64,000 nucleotides of DNA from Peredibacter starrii (GCF_034259205.1 NZ_CP139487.1:3658001-3722000); one strand, 5' to 3'. Positions 1 to 8,333 are shown, counted from the first letter of the stretch. Numbers and translations are program-made. Notes: generated by a model not told the origin, from the letters alone.

Positions 1-552
1 TTGATGGGCTTTTCGGAGCATTCGGAAGGAAAGATCAAGTTCGACAATCTCCTGGTGGATGATGTCGATATCGGAGAAGTAAGAAACCACATCATGATCG
101 TTCGTCATGATCAGTTTTTCGCTGGGACGGTAAAAGAAAATCTCATTGGCCTTGGAAACAAGAAGTTCACAGCGACTGAGATTGATGATGTCCTTGCTCG
201 AGTGGGACTTACGGAAAATATCGCCAAGTTACCATTAGGCATTGATACCCCTATTCGTCCAAATGGATTTCCATTTTCAAAGTCTCAGCTCCTCGCGATT
301 CAATTTGCCCGAGCACTTCTTTTGAAACCAAAGATTCTATTGGTGACACCTGACTTTGAGCAGATTTCAACCTTCAAACGTAAACTGGTTTATAAAGAGC
401 TGGTTGACCGCAAGCATGACTGGACTCTCCTCTTTTTCACTCAGCGTTTTTACAAGGGTGACTTCGATCGCTACACCGTTTTTGAAAGGTCTTCTATGAG
501 AGACATTAAGGGCGAAAGCGAGCTTCTGAAGGAGATTGAAAACTATGGCTAA
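1..552 (+). CDS. ABC transporter ATP-binding domain, C-terminal part (partial, degenerate)
   Basis: This is the 3' end of a gene that begins before the window; only the last 183 codons are visible. It resembles the second half of the nucleotide-binding domain of type I secretion ABC exporters: a Q-loop-like stretch followed by FFAGTVKENL (39-48) and a helical domain. The signature region reads FSKSQ (92-96) instead of LSGGQ. The Walker B region reads ILLVTPDFE (112-120) where the family has ILILDEATS, so both acidic residues at the usual places are missing, and the H-loop position is TQR (147-149) rather than AHR. It is therefore probably a catalytically weak or inactive ATPase domain. The stop overlaps the start of the HlyD-type gene by 8 bases, which points to one operon with the adaptor and the TolC-type gene. 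The Walker A motif would lie upstream and cannot be judged. Confidence 0.75.
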   Translation: MMGFSEHSEGKIKFDNLLVDDVDIGEVRNHIMIVRHDQFFAGTVKENLIGLGNKKFTATEIDDVLARVGLTENIAKLPLGIDTPIRPNGFPFSKSQLLAIQFARALLLKPKILLVTPDFEQISTFKRKLVYKELVDRKHDWTLLFFTQRFYKGDFDRYTVFERSSMRDIKGESELLKEIENYG

Positions 553-1648
553 ATTAGAAAAGAAAAATACTGATCCGGTCTCGGCATACGCCAATATACC
601 GGACACGTATGAAGAAATTTATGCTGAAACTCCGAAGAAAATGCTTCAGCTTCATGATTTACCTGAACCCGCAAAACTAGTCACACGTCTGATTGTTGTG
701 TTCTTTCTGTTCATGATGGTGTTTTTGATCGCCATTCCCTGGCAGCAAACTTCAGATGGCTCAGGCAAGGTGATGGCCTACCTTCCTCAAGACCGTGTTC
801 AAAACATTCACGCCACAGTAACGGGACGAATTAAAAAGTGGTTTGTGAAAGAAGGTTCATTCGTTAAGCAAGGTGACCCAGTCATGGAACTGGTGGACAT
901 CGATCCAAACTATATGTCTCGCTTGAAAGTTGAATTTGAGGCCGCGAAAAGTCAGTACGAAGCGGCCCAGGCAGTGGTGAAGACAGCAAAGTTTGATTAT
1001 GACCGACAGACTGATCTTTATAACAAAGGCATCAGTTCACGTAAGGACATGGAACAAGCAATCATTGCTTATAAGACGGCCCAATCTGAAGAGGCCCAGG
1101 CACTTGCTAATTTCACCCAGATGCAATCCCGCTTCTCACGTCAGGAATCGCAGCTTGTTCTGGCACCTACTGACGGAACAATCGTCAGACTCCTAGTCGG
1201 AACCAGCTCAGTGGTAGTCAATCAAGGTCAAGTGGTCGCCATTTTCGTTCCGAAGAGCAGCCAACTTTCTGCTCATATTTTCATCCGCGGTAACGATCTT
1301 CCTCTTGTGTATGAAGGCCGTAAAGTGCGCTTACAGTTTGAAGGATGGCCCGCCATTCAATTCTCCGGCTGGCCTTCGGTGGCAGTTGGAACTTTCGGTG
1401 GTGTTGTGAGTTTTGTGGATCAGACAGCTACTCCAGAAGGACTGTTCCGCGTAATTGTTCTTCCTGAAAAGGGAGAGAAGTGGCCCGAGTCCCGCTTTAT
1501 TCGCCAAGGAACAAGAGTCAATGGCTGGATCCTTCTTAACAACGTAGCTCTAGGTTACGAGTTATGGAGACAGTTCAATGGTTTCCCTCCATCTCTGGAT
1601 GCGGCACCAGGAGCGCTTGAAACCTCGACCCAAGAGATTCCGGAGTAA
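545..1648 (+). CDS. HlyD/MFP-family periplasmic adaptor
   Basis: Membrane fusion protein that should join an inner membrane ABC exporter to an outer membrane TolC-type channel. A short cytoplasmic N-terminus is followed by one membrane helix (about 46-65). Next come a lipoyl/biotinyl half-motif with GRIKKWFVKEGSFVKQGD, a coiled-coil hairpin (about 122-185), a second lipoyl half starting LAPTDGTIV, and a beta-barrel domain. ATG at 545 is preferred over TTG at 536 because GGAG lies at 531-534, ten bases upstream. The length of 367 residues is normal for the family. The gene overlaps the end of the ABC gene and is followed 5 bases after its stop by the outer membrane component, so all three parts of a type I system are co-transcribed. 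The substrate is unknown and is not obvious in the window. Confidence 0.88.
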   Translation: MAKLEKKNTDPVSAYANIPDTYEEIYAETPKKMLQLHDLPEPAKLVTRLIVVFFLFMMVFLIAIPWQQTSDGSGKVMAYLPQDRVQNIHATVTGRIKKWFVKEGSFVKQGDPVMELVDIDPNYMSRLKVEFEAAKSQYEAAQAVVKTAKFDYDRQTDLYNKGISSRKDMEQAIIAYKTAQSEEAQALANFTQMQSRFSRQESQLVLAPTDGTIVRLLVGTSSVVVNQGQVVAIFVPKSSQLSAHIFIRGNDLPLVYEGRKVRLQFEGWPAIQFSGWPSVAVGTFGGVVSFVDQTATPEGLFRVIVLPEKGEKWPESRFIRQGTRVNGWILLNNVALGYELWRQFNGFPPSLDAAPGALETSTQEIPE

Positions 1649-1653
1649 GTACC

Positions 1654-3045
1654 ATGAAGTATTTTTTTATTTTGATGATAAGTGTTCCGGCCTTCGGGGC
1701 CATCTCCCCTACTGTAGTTAAAGATAGCGCACTTAAATATCATCCCACAGTTATTGCAGCACTCGAGAAAATGCGTGCAGGAGAAGAGGCCGTCAGAGGT
1801 GCACGTGGTGCCTTCGATACGCGAATTGTTTCAGATTATAGAAGACAAACGAAACATGATTGGAACAGCACCGTCTCGAGAACTTTCCTCGAGAAACCTT
1901 TAAGGGTCGCCAATTCCAAAATCTACGCTGGCTCTGAGCAAATCAGCAATGCCAACGGTAAATTTTCTCCCGTCTACAATACCGGAAACCCGGTCTCTAC
2001 TGGCCAGGTTGGAAATTACTCTGTTCTCGGTTTGAAATTATCTTTGTGGAAAAACTTCTTACTCGATCCCGATCGCGCCCGATTTAAAAATGCTAAGTAC
2101 GAAGCGAAAAGAGTTGAGGCCGAAAAAAGATTGACCGATCTCGACATTGGAAGACTGGGTCAACTTGCCTATTGGGAATGGGTCACGGCCAACAAAGTGA
2201 AGAACGTTTACGAGGAACTTCTTAAGAATGGTGAAACTCGTAATGAGTATCTGATGGACCGTAGTGCTAAAGGCGACACCGCAAAAATCGTTGTGACTGA
2301 AAATGAGCAATACGTGGCCAATCGGAAAGGCTCACTTCAGGCTGCAAAAGAACGTCTGCTTCGTGCTGAGTATGCTCTTTCTCTTTTTTACCGAGATGAA
2401 AATGCTCTACCAATCATTCCAAGTTCAACTGAGGCCTATGAAGATTATCCAATCAAGCTCTCTGCGCTCATGGAAAATCTTGATCTGAATTCCAACATTG
2501 ATGAGCTGATGAACAAGCGACCTGATTTGAAAAATCTTGCACTGAATGTTGAAAAAACTGACGTAGACCTTGAACTCGCCAAACAAGACTTAAAACCGCA
2601 GATTGATGTCACCACTGAATACTATCAAAGAACTCAGGCCAACATCACAATGCCTCGAGATTATTTGATGGTACTGGCACAAATCAATGTCCCTATCGAA
2701 AGAAATTTGGGTAATGGTAATATTGCCGCCGCTCGCGCTCGTAAGATGGTGGCACAAAGTGAAATGACTCTTGGACAACAGTCTTACAAATTTGAAGTCA
2801 TGGCCCTGAGGCAATCACTTCATTTGCGTTTAGAGCAAGTCGCCCAATCAGAAATTGAATTCACCAAGGCAAAAGAACTCGTGGTCTCTGAGACCTACAA
2901 GTTTAAGTCTGGTGGAGGAAATTTGTATTTAGTGAATCTAAGAGAAGAGGCCCAGGCAAATGCGGAAGCTTCTTTTCATGAATCCCGTCTCGCCTTCATG
3001 GACACATTGTTAAGCTATCAAGCTCTGGTGAGCACAGCAGAATAA
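1654..3045 (+). CDS. TolC-family outer membrane efflux/secretion protein
   Basis: Outer membrane channel of a tripartite secretion or efflux system. The first 15-16 residues form a signal peptide ending in PAFGA. The rest has the two long helical repeats and short strands expected for TolC-type proteins, with the conserved alkyl features RPDL (about 292) and KQDLKPQIDVTTEY (about 312-325), where a new protomer repeat begins. Its length of 463 residues matches the family. It is the last gene of the ABC-HlyD-TolC operon and is followed directly by a strong hairpin terminator. Whether the system exports proteins, as in type I secretion, or small molecules cannot be told from the sequence. Confidence 0.85.
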   Translation: MKYFFILMISVPAFGAISPTVVKDSALKYHPTVIAALEKMRAGEEAVRGARGAFDTRIVSDYRRQTKHDWNSTVSRTFLEKPLRVANSKIYAGSEQISNANGKFSPVYNTGNPVSTGQVGNYSVLGLKLSLWKNFLLDPDRARFKNAKYEAKRVEAEKRLTDLDIGRLGQLAYWEWVTANKVKNVYEELLKNGETRNEYLMDRSAKGDTAKIVVTENEQYVANRKGSLQAAKERLLRAEYALSLFYRDENALPIIPSSTEAYEDYPIKLSALMENLDLNSNIDELMNKRPDLKNLALNVEKTDVDLELAKQDLKPQIDVTTEYYQRTQANITMPRDYLMVLAQINVPIERNLGNGNIAAARARKMVAQSEMTLGQQSYKFEVMALRQSLHLRLEQVAQSEIEFTKAKELVVSETYKFKSGGGNLYLVNLREEAQANAEASFHESRLAFMDTLLSYQALVSTAE

Positions 3046-3075
3046 AAAAAGGCCCTCGAAAGAGGGCCTTTTTTT
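3044..3075 (+). terminator. Rho-independent terminator, GAAA-loop type (bidirectional)
   Basis: Perfect 7-bp stem GGCCCTC/GAGGGCC with a GAAA loop on the plus strand, then seven T. A run of seven A precedes it, so it can also stop the convergent gene at 3083-4033. The same hairpin recurs at 7873, 8288 and 21508. Confidence 0.93.
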
Positions 3076-3082
3076 ATGGCGT

Positions 3083-4033
3083 TTATTTAATTTGATAAGA
3101 GATCCAAGCTCCGGCCCAGAAAGACTGATCTGAGAAAGGAACGTCGTTCACGTAGGCACCGATGTAAGGGAACACGTTGAACTTAGGCGTGATGTCTTTT
3201 GAGTAACCCACGAATACGTTCTGCCAGTAATCTTTAAACACAGGCTCTTTTCCGTTAAGTGATTTCCAACGACGGTCGTTCTCTAGCATGTTCTCGTAAT
3301 AAACCTGAACACGTGAAGTATCATCGATCGTGTACTGAACGAAAGGAGCAGTATAGATACGCATACGAGTGTAGTTATAGCGGTCATCGTAGATCCAGTT
3401 ACGGAATTGACCGAAGATACCAACCTGCCACTTCTTATTGATGTCATATGTAGGAAGGTAACCAAGTTCAATTTGGTGAGTTGTTGAACCTAGACCACGG
3501 TTCCCAGAGTTACGAGAAGCACGGCTCACCGGCATACGCATACCAGGACGAATCCATAGATTGAATTTTTTATCTGTTGATGAGTAAACCACACCTTGGA
3601 AACCCACGAGGAAGTCTTCAAGCTCAATAAAAGATCTGTCTTCCGGAGCTTTCATATCAGTAGGAGACGCAAGCGGAGTCATGAAACGTGGGTTAACCAC
3701 GAAATTCATTCTCGCACCAAAGTTATAGTTGAAGCTGATTTGATGCCATAAGTTAGTTGGCCACGTATCTTGGTTTTTCTTCTCACCGCTTGGTGCTTGT
3801 CCCCACTCAGGAGAAATAGCAGCGTTTCTCCACTGCCCCTTACCCATATCACGGAAGGTTGGAGTTGTTAGAACTCCGAAGTAACCAATACGAAGACGAT
3901 CTGAGAACTTTTTGAAACTAGTTTTCTCGATGACCTCTGTAGTAGAGATCACAGAAGTCTGCTTGTTTTGTGCCGAGGCAACAGAGACCATCAGGACAAA
4001 AAATGAGAGCCCAAAGAGAAAAGAACTTTTCAT
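3083..4033 (-). CDS. Predicted outer membrane beta-barrel protein
   Basis: Family not recognised. A clear signal peptide (1-21, ending SVASA) precedes a mature part with alternating aromatic/polar strands such as SFNYNFGARMNFVVNPRF and WQVGIFGQFRNWIYDD. It ends in WAGAWISYQIK. That pattern suggests a beta barrel of about 12-14 strands, although the last residue is Lys rather than the Phe usual for the BAM signal. It is a single-gene unit with its own promoter (4082-4110) and shares a bidirectional terminator with the TolC-type gene. It may serve as a porin or as a surface protein; nothing in the sequence decides this. Confidence 0.7.
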   Translation of the reverse strand: MKSSFLFGLSFFVLMVSVASAQNKQTSVISTTEVIEKTSFKKFSDRLRIGYFGVLTTPTFRDMGKGQWRNAAISPEWGQAPSGEKKNQDTWPTNLWHQISFNYNFGARMNFVVNPRFMTPLASPTDMKAPEDRSFIELEDFLVGFQGVVYSSTDKKFNLWIRPGMRMPVSRASRNSGNRGLGSTTHQIELGYLPTYDINKKWQVGIFGQFRNWIYDDRYNYTRMRIYTAPFVQYTIDDTSRVQVYYENMLENDRRWKSLNGKEPVFKDYWQNVFVGYSKDITPKFNVFPYIGAYVNDVPFSDQSFWAGAWISYQIK

Positions 4034-4081
4034 AGTGATGTTGCCTTCCTTACAATCATTAAATTTTTTTCAATAACTTCG

Positions 4082-4110
4082 ATTCTAAGCAAATTTGTCT
4101 AGAATCTCAA
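4082..4110 (-). promoter_or_regulatory. Sigma-70-type promoter for the barrel protein at 3083-4033
   Basis: On the minus strand, TTGAGA (4105-4110), a 17-base spacer and TAGAAT (4082-4087). This places the transcript start roughly 40 bases upstream of the ATG at 4033. A match by eye, not tested. Confidence 0.55.
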
Positions 4111-4193
4111 AGTATATTCGATTCGTCTCATGTAGATTAAGGTATGACAATAATAATTTTTCGTGGTGCAAAATTGGCACCGGGAGATGTTAG

Positions 4194-4439
4194 ATGAGTA
4201 GTGAAAAGCAACAAATTCTTACTTCGTTTTTTCAGTCATTGGAGAAGATGGAGTCAGAGGACATGATGGCCATGGTAGAAAAACATCTTAAAGACGAAGA
4301 CGTTGAACTTTTCGTTCAGCACATCGAAACTTTCTACGGCATCACTGATGATGAAGAACTAGGAATGCTGGCCCAACTCATGGTGACTGGATACCTTGCT
4401 GCAAAACACGAAGAAAGTTTGAAGTCGACTCTTAATTAA
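4194..4439 (+). CDS. Small acidic protein of unknown function
   Basis: An 81-residue acidic protein, probably all helical, without signal peptide or membrane segment. GGGAG at 4181-4185 lies at a good distance before ATG 4194, which supports translation. The sequence is rich in Glu, Asp and Met (for example KMESEDMMAMVEKHL) and resembles no family I can name. It stands alone on the plus strand. Its stop codon lies within a TTAATTAAG sequence that also supplies the stop of the convergent gene, so the two coding regions overlap by 4 bases. Cytoplasmic location is assumed. Confidence 0.65.
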   Translation: MSSEKQQILTSFFQSLEKMESEDMMAMVEKHLKDEDVELFVQHIETFYGITDDEELGMLAQLMVTGYLAAKHEESLKSTLN

Positions 4440-5272
4440 GAATTAAGGTCGAACTGAATCTGGATCCAGAATCGACGCATAGCCGCTAGCTCTTGAAGAT
4501 AGAACCAAGTGGTCTGCAACGCCGATGCATCATTCGTTTGCTTCGAAAGAATCTTAAATAAGTCTGTCATGGTCTCAGTGATCACGCCAAACTCAAATAC
4601 ATCCTTTAGCTCCTCCAGAATGAACTCTTCGCAATCAGTAAACTGAACGCGATTAGTTTCGTTTTGGATGTTCATTTCAATTCCCGCTGAAGTCACAAGT
4701 GTTTCAAGGGATTGAAAGTTTCTGATGGCGAGCTCGCGATCCCCGAGAGGTCCAAGTTTAATTGTATCATCAGAAGCGACCGACATCGTGAAGGACAGTT
4801 GGAAGCCTTTTTGTTTCTTCGTCAGCCACCAACTAAACCCCGGATCAGAGATATTGCACATCATTTCCTCATACATAGGGAAACGACGGTTATGAATCTG
4901 ATCATGAATGATTTCCGCCTGAGAGGCCTCTTCAACAATGAAGAACTTCAAGCGATGACTCAAATCTTCTACTCCACCTTCTAAAAGGCGAAGGCTCGGG
5001 TAATCTTCCGGCTTTTCTAAAATCTGAATATAGTCTTGGCGGATGTTTTGCGAAACGAAGGTACGTACCACGAAAACCGATTTGGTTTTCTGAACGTGAT
5101 AAATGATCCCCGGCCCTTCCGGAAACTCACTTCCCTCTTCTTGAGGAAGTTCTTCCTGGAAATACCCTTGCATCTCTTCAATAGAGACAGGATCCATCAA
5201 CTCCCGGTCGGAACCGAAGTTTGTGTCAAAATGCTTGAACGTTTCGTTCACTAAAAGTTCGATCTCATCCAT
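4436..5272 (-). CDS. Hypothetical cytoplasmic protein, 278 residues
   Basis: Not recognised. The protein has no signal peptide or membrane helix and is acidic. The N-terminal part (about 1-60) is strongly charged; the middle holds beta-rich segments such as GIIYHVQKTKSVFVVRTFV (about 55-73), and the C-terminal third is helical (FILEELKDVFEFGVITETMTDLF). It is the last gene of a minus-strand series that begins with pepD, 7 bases after the end of the yggT-family gene. Its stop codon overlaps the stop of the small acidic gene on the other strand. No catalytic motif is evident, and a role as a regulator or chaperone would be a guess. Confidence 0.6.
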   Translation of the reverse strand: MDEIELLVNETFKHFDTNFGSDRELMDPVSIEEMQGYFQEELPQEEGSEFPEGPGIIYHVQKTKSVFVVRTFVSQNIRQDYIQILEKPEDYPSLRLLEGGVEDLSHRLKFFIVEEASQAEIIHDQIHNRRFPMYEEMMCNISDPGFSWWLTKKQKGFQLSFTMSVASDDTIKLGPLGDRELAIRNFQSLETLVTSAGIEMNIQNETNRVQFTDCEEFILEELKDVFEFGVITETMTDLFKILSKQTNDASALQTTWFYLQELAAMRRFWIQIQFDLNS

Positions 5273-5279
5273 GAAGACC

Positions 5280-5501
5280 TCACAGTAAGTACATTAGTAT
5301 TTGAACCAAAATAATGATGATCATCGGAGAAGGATCAAGCGGAATGTCCTTCGGAAGCATTTCACGAATGGGTCTCTGAGGAGCATCTGCAATTTTATGC
5401 AGGATCTGCGCCCACTGCTGACGACGTACATCTGGGAAGTAACTCAAGATGACATCGGCAATAATGATGTAAATGAAAAGCTGTAGTAAATGATGAATCA
5501 T
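5280..5501 (-). CDS. YggT-family membrane protein
   Basis: A 73-residue protein with two membrane helices, one at each end (about 3-22 and 58-73). Between them is the loop typical of the YggT family: HKIADAPQRPIREMLPKDIPLDPSPM, in which P-x-RP-R-x-LP and the SP before the second helix are the hallmark. Family members often have two such units or sit near cell division or pyrroline reductase genes; here there is a single unit. The function is not established, although roles in osmotic stress and membrane organisation have been proposed. It lies between a four-helix membrane protein and the 278-residue unknown. A terminator hairpin lies upstream at 5541-5569. Confidence 0.8.
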   Translation of the reverse strand: MIHHLLQLFIYIIIADVILSYFPDVRRQQWAQILHKIADAPQRPIREMLPKDIPLDPSPMIIIILVQILMYLL

Positions 5502-5540
5502 TACTTAACATTTTGAAGTGAAGAGAGAGGAATGAAAAGA

Positions 5541-5569
5541 AAAAAGATGAGAGAGTTTTCTCTCTCATC
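5541..5569 (-). terminator. Rho-independent terminator after the four-helix membrane protein
   Basis: Minus-strand stem GATGAGAGAG/CTCTCTCATC (10 bp, 5546-5569) with a four-base loop, followed by T5 (complement of 5541-5545). It separates the pepD/membrane protein transcript from the yggT-family gene, at least in part. Confidence 0.85.
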
Positions 5570-5573
5570 TTCG

Positions 5574-5924
5574 TTATTCGAATTTGTAGTTTGCCATGAT
5601 CGAAGCGATCGCGAAGAGAACCAAAGATGCGAAGTAGGCCGGCTTTCCATATTTTGGAAAACGACGAGCAACAACTGCGCCACCGATACCGATAATAAAC
5701 CAAATTCCCATCTTCACTTGAACCCAAAGTGGCCAGCCACCAGTGTGACCGATTCCCATACGGGCCATCAGTCCCATGCCACCTACCAGAGTGAAAAGGG
5801 TCGCAATTCCAGTTAAAATCTTGATGTGTCTGGCGGTTCCGCCATAAAAACTGATCGCAAGTCCTGTGAACAAGATCACAATCGATGTTAGGTGAATAAT
5901 TTTATAATTTTCGTAAGTAATCAC
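5574..5924 (-). CDS. Small four-helix membrane protein (SirB2/CopD-like topology)
   Basis: 116 residues with four predicted membrane helices (about 9-27, 35-53, 66-85 and 93-111). His-11 is in the first helix, and [17 protein letters not shown] leads into the third. The layout, with K-M-x-x-W near the third helix, recalls SirB2 and CopD/HemJ-like integral membrane proteins, but the match is not firm. The gene follows pepD by 11 bases on the same strand and ends at a strong terminator. It probably sits in the inner membrane. Heme or copper handling is possible through the family resemblance, but no ligand pair is clear enough to claim it. Confidence 0.6.
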   Translation of the reverse strand: MITYENYKIIHLTSIVILFTGLAISFYGGTARHIKILTGIATLFTLVGGMGLMARMGIGHTGGWPLWVQVKMGIWFIIGIGGAVVARRFPKYGKPAYFASLVLFAIASIMANYKFE

Positions 5925-5935
5925 TGTTTCTCCTC

Positions 5936-7384
5936 TTAAAGCGCTTTCAATACTTCTTTAAATAATGTCCAAAAAGTTTCAACCGATGGGATGTGGACTC
6001 TTTCCTGCGGTGAATGGGCACCCATGATCGTTGGACCAAATGAGACCGCATCGATCGGGCCAATTTTATCTCTTAAAATCCCACACTCAAGGCCCGCGTG
6101 AATGGCAGTGACCTTGGCCTTTTTCTGGAAAAGGGCCTGGTATTTATCCGCTACGAGGTCCAAAAGTTTGTTCTCACGAACCGGTTTCCAGCTCGGATAC
6201 TCGCCATTTTTTGAAAATTCGAGACCAAAACCCAGTGCCAGTGCTTGAACCTGATTTTCTAGACCCACGCACTCTCCGCGATCGAAGAATCGAAGTGAAC
6301 TTTGAAGATAGAATTGTCCGCGAACCATAAGAGAGATTGCAAGGTTGTTACTAAGTGAAACGAGTTCCTTATTGCTTGCCAGATCATAAGCATGAGCGCC
6401 ATGAGGGAAGGCCACCAGGAAACTTAACAGAAGCTTAAGATCATGAGCATCCACTACTTCTGAGATCGCTTCAACTTCTTCAACTTTAGTGAAGAAACCA
6501 CGATCATTTTCCGGCATGAAAGCACGCCATCGGCCCTCAACTTTTTTCGCCACTTCTTCTGCTGCTTTGGCGTCTTTTAAAACCACCAAGGCAAAAGCAT
6601 CACGCGGAATAATATTGTGGGCCTTGCCACCTCTCCACTCTGAAAGCTCGAATGAATCGGCCGGAATTGAGGTGATCCAATCCATCAAAAACTTAATGGC
6701 ATTTCCTCTTTGTTCGTGAATATCCACGCCAGAGTGACCACCAAGGAATCCACCAACTGTTAGTTTGTAGCTCTTGCCTTTAAGTTTTGCAGGAACCATT
6801 TTCACAGTTTTCTTGAATTCGTAATCGATACCACCAGCACAACCAATATAAAGACTGCCCCACTCTTCTGTGTCGAGGTTCAGCATCTTTTTACCTTTAA
6901 GGTAGTTGGCATCAACTCCCCAAGCACCTTTTAAACCAGTCTCTTCATCAATCGTGAAAAGAAGTTCAAGTGGCGGGTGAGAAACTGTCTTGTCATACAT
7001 AAGAGCGAGAGCGGCGGCACAACCGATGCCATTATCAGCACCAAGAGTTGTACGATCTGCTTTGATCCAATCTCCTTCTCTGAAAGTGATGATAGGATCT
7101 TGAGCGAAGTTGATATTTCTATCCGGAGTTGCGTCCGTCACCATGTCCATGTGATTTTGAATGATCACAGTTTCATGATTTTCATAACCAACTGTGGCCG
7201 GAACATAAACAATCACATTCCCCACTTCATCTGTGTGAGTTTTAAGTTTTAAAGTTTCCGCTTCTTTCAAAATAAATTCACGGAACTTGTCTTCCTTGCG
7301 AGAAGGTCTAGGTAATTGATTGATGGTGTGGAAAAGACTCCAAAGGGCCTTTGGTTCGGCCGGAAAATGCTCTGGGATATACAT
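5936..7384 (-). CDS. pepD: Aminoacyl-histidine dipeptidase (cytosol non-specific dipeptidase)
   Basis: Zinc dipeptidase of family M20C, which hydrolyses a wide range of dipeptides including Xaa-His in the cytoplasm. The metal and catalytic features are visible: NHMD (77-80), GADNGIG (116-121), the acidic pair in TIDEETG (144-150) and the LNLDTEE region (169-174). A late His in [11 protein letters not shown] follows. The length of 482 residues fits the PepD family. It has no signal peptide. The start at 7384 is the first Met and gives the usual N-terminus. For a bacterium living on peptides this would be a normal housekeeping peptidase. It leads a minus-strand series with the small membrane protein. 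Confidence 0.95.
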   Translation of the reverse strand: MYIPEHFPAEPKALWSLFHTINQLPRPSRKEDKFREFILKEAETLKLKTHTDEVGNVIVYVPATVGYENHETVIIQNHMDMVTDATPDRNINFAQDPIITFREGDWIKADRTTLGADNGIGCAAALALMYDKTVSHPPLELLFTIDEETGLKGAWGVDANYLKGKKMLNLDTEEWGSLYIGCAGGIDYEFKKTVKMVPAKLKGKSYKLTVGGFLGGHSGVDIHEQRGNAIKFLMDWITSIPADSFELSEWRGGKAHNIIPRDAFALVVLKDAKAAEEVAKKVEGRWRAFMPENDRGFFTKVEEVEAISEVVDAHDLKLLLSFLVAFPHGAHAYDLASNKELVSLSNNLAISLMVRGQFYLQSSLRFFDRGECVGLENQVQALALGFGLEFSKNGEYPSWKPVRENKLLDLVADKYQALFQKKAKVTAIHAGLECGILRDKIGPIDAVSFGPTIMGAHSPQERVHIPSVETFWTLFKEVLKAL

Positions 7385-7483
7385 GCTCTACCTCCCGATA
7401 AGTCAGTAATTTTTATAGTCTTTTACCCCCAGCTTCCCCCTTTGTCAGCTGTGAGAATTGACAATCTGCCCAATCAATTTTAA

Positions 7484-7522
7484 AAGGAGGCACTTTTATG
7501 TAAAAAATTGGAGGTTTCCGTG
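7484..7522 (+). promoter_or_regulatory. Start-stop minimal ORF (AUG-UAA) ahead of the GTG-started gene
   Basis: The leader holds a perfect ribosome-binding site AAGGAGG (7484-7490), a 7-base spacer, ATG (7498-7500) and at once TAA (7501-7503). Five bases on is a second Shine-Dalgarno, GGAGG (7510-7514), then GTG (7520-7522), the start of the secreted protein. A TTGACA box lies at 7458-7463 but with a poor -10. The arrangement could tune translation by holding or recycling ribosomes. Confidence 0.55.
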
Positions 7523-7846
7523 AAACTTAAGACTCTTGTTGTAGCTGCGCTCATGGCCCTTTTCACAAGTTCTGCTTTCGCTCAATGGTTCCCAGGAATC
7601 GTTCAGGTTTCAGTTCTTCCAGGACAAGTTGCTTTTGTAGTTTCGAACCCGCATCCTCAACCGATTATCTGTAGTGGCCAGGTTTATGGTCAGACTGTTT
7701 ACGGACAAGTTTTTACAACTTTCTTCATTGAACAAGTTCTTCCAATTGGTGGCTACCGTTATGCATACGTGAACGCAATTCCATATGCTCCCTTCGCTCG
7801 TGGATGGGCAAACATCAACTGTCGTTTTACGGTTTGGCCTTATTAA
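7520..7846 (+). CDS. Small secreted protein, paralogue 1 of a pair
   Basis: A 108-residue protein starting with GTG, chosen because GGAGG (7510-7514) lies just upstream and gives the N-terminus KLKTLVVAALMALFTSSAFA, a clear signal peptide. The mature part is beta-rich and aromatic, with two cysteines (in IICSGQ and NINCRF) likely to form a disulfide. It shares the pattern C-x-G-x-V-x-G-x-T, then F-x-x-V-x-P-x-G-x-YR-x-AYV, then PF and a final I-x-C with the next gene, so the two are tandem paralogues. Family and function are unknown. Each copy has its own terminator, which suggests separately made, possibly abundant, periplasmic or secreted products. Confidence 0.75.
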   Translation: MKLKTLVVAALMALFTSSAFAQWFPGIVQVSVLPGQVAFVVSNPHPQPIICSGQVYGQTVYGQVFTTFFIEQVLPIGGYRYAYVNAIPYAPFARGWANINCRFTVWPY

Positions 7847-7872
7847 GAATCAAACAAATTTTTTTCATTGAA

Positions 7873-7895
7873 GGCCCTCGAAAGAGGGCCTTTTT
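7873..7895 (+). terminator. Rho-independent terminator, GAAA-loop type
   Basis: GGCCCTC-GAAA-GAGGGCC (7873-7890) followed by TTTTTATTTT, 27 bases after the stop of the first secreted paralogue. It is the same hairpin as at 3051-3068. Confidence 0.93.
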
Positions 7896-7980
7896 ATTTT
7901 AATTTTTCTTGAGTGTGCATCGTTTGTTGGTCTTGTTATAAGCGCCCTCCAAACTTTTTTAAACACACACAGGAGTTCTC

Positions 7981-8277
7981 ATGAAACTAAAAGTTTTAGT
8001 TGTTGCCGCTGCACTTTCACTCTCAACTGGAGCATTCGCTCAAGCCTTTGCAAACGCTCAGATGTTTGTTAATCCAACTGTTGCTATTGCTCGTATTTAC
8101 AATGTTTGGGGTCGCCCAGTTCTTTGCGAAGGACGTGTAATTGGTCTAACTGCTCAGTTCCCAATCTTCGCTAACTTCAGAGATGTTATTCCTGCTGGTC
8201 AGTACCGTGAGGCCTATGTTTATACAAACGCCTACAACCCATTCATTAACGCGAGCTCAGAAATCTACTGTCAGTAA
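7981..8277 (+). CDS. Small secreted protein, paralogue 2 of a pair
   Basis: 98 residues beginning KLKVLVVAAALSLSTGAFA, a signal peptide almost the same as in the preceding gene. The mature region carries VLCEGRVIGLT, VIPAGQYREAYVY and a final IYCQ, so the two cysteines and the P-x-G-x-YR-x-AYV core of paralogue 1 are kept. AGGAG (7970-7974) precedes the ATG. The divergence between the copies outside these motifs is large, so the duplication is old. No known family. The protein is probably periplasmic, with one disulfide. Confidence 0.75.
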   Translation: MKLKVLVVAAALSLSTGAFAQAFANAQMFVNPTVAIARIYNVWGRPVLCEGRVIGLTAQFPIFANFRDVIPAGQYREAYVYTNAYNPFINASSEIYCQ

Positions 8278-8281
8278 AAAT

Positions 8282-8305
8282 AAAAAAGGCCCTCTTTCGA
8301 GGGCC
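8282..8305 (-). terminator. Rho-independent terminator, GAAA-loop type (mainly minus strand)
   Basis: Read on the minus strand: GGCCCTC-GAAA-GAGGGCC followed by six T (complement of 8282-8287). It serves the rhodanese-like gene 8334-8654. On the plus strand the loop is TTTC and the tail TTCTATT is weak, yet it may also stop the secreted paralogue ending at 8277. Confidence 0.88.
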
Positions 8306-8333
8306 TTCTATTCAAAAAATCTTTGAAAATTTC

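Noticed and set aside
4173-4192. TTGGCAC as a sigma-54 -24 box before the small acidic gene
   Set aside because: The bases ten positions after GG are TG, not GC, and no -12 element is present.
5395-5727. 110-codon minus-strand open frame between the yggT-family gene and the four-helix membrane protein
   Set aside because: It overlaps both real genes and the terminator 5541-5569 and has a low-complexity Ser/Phe sequence.
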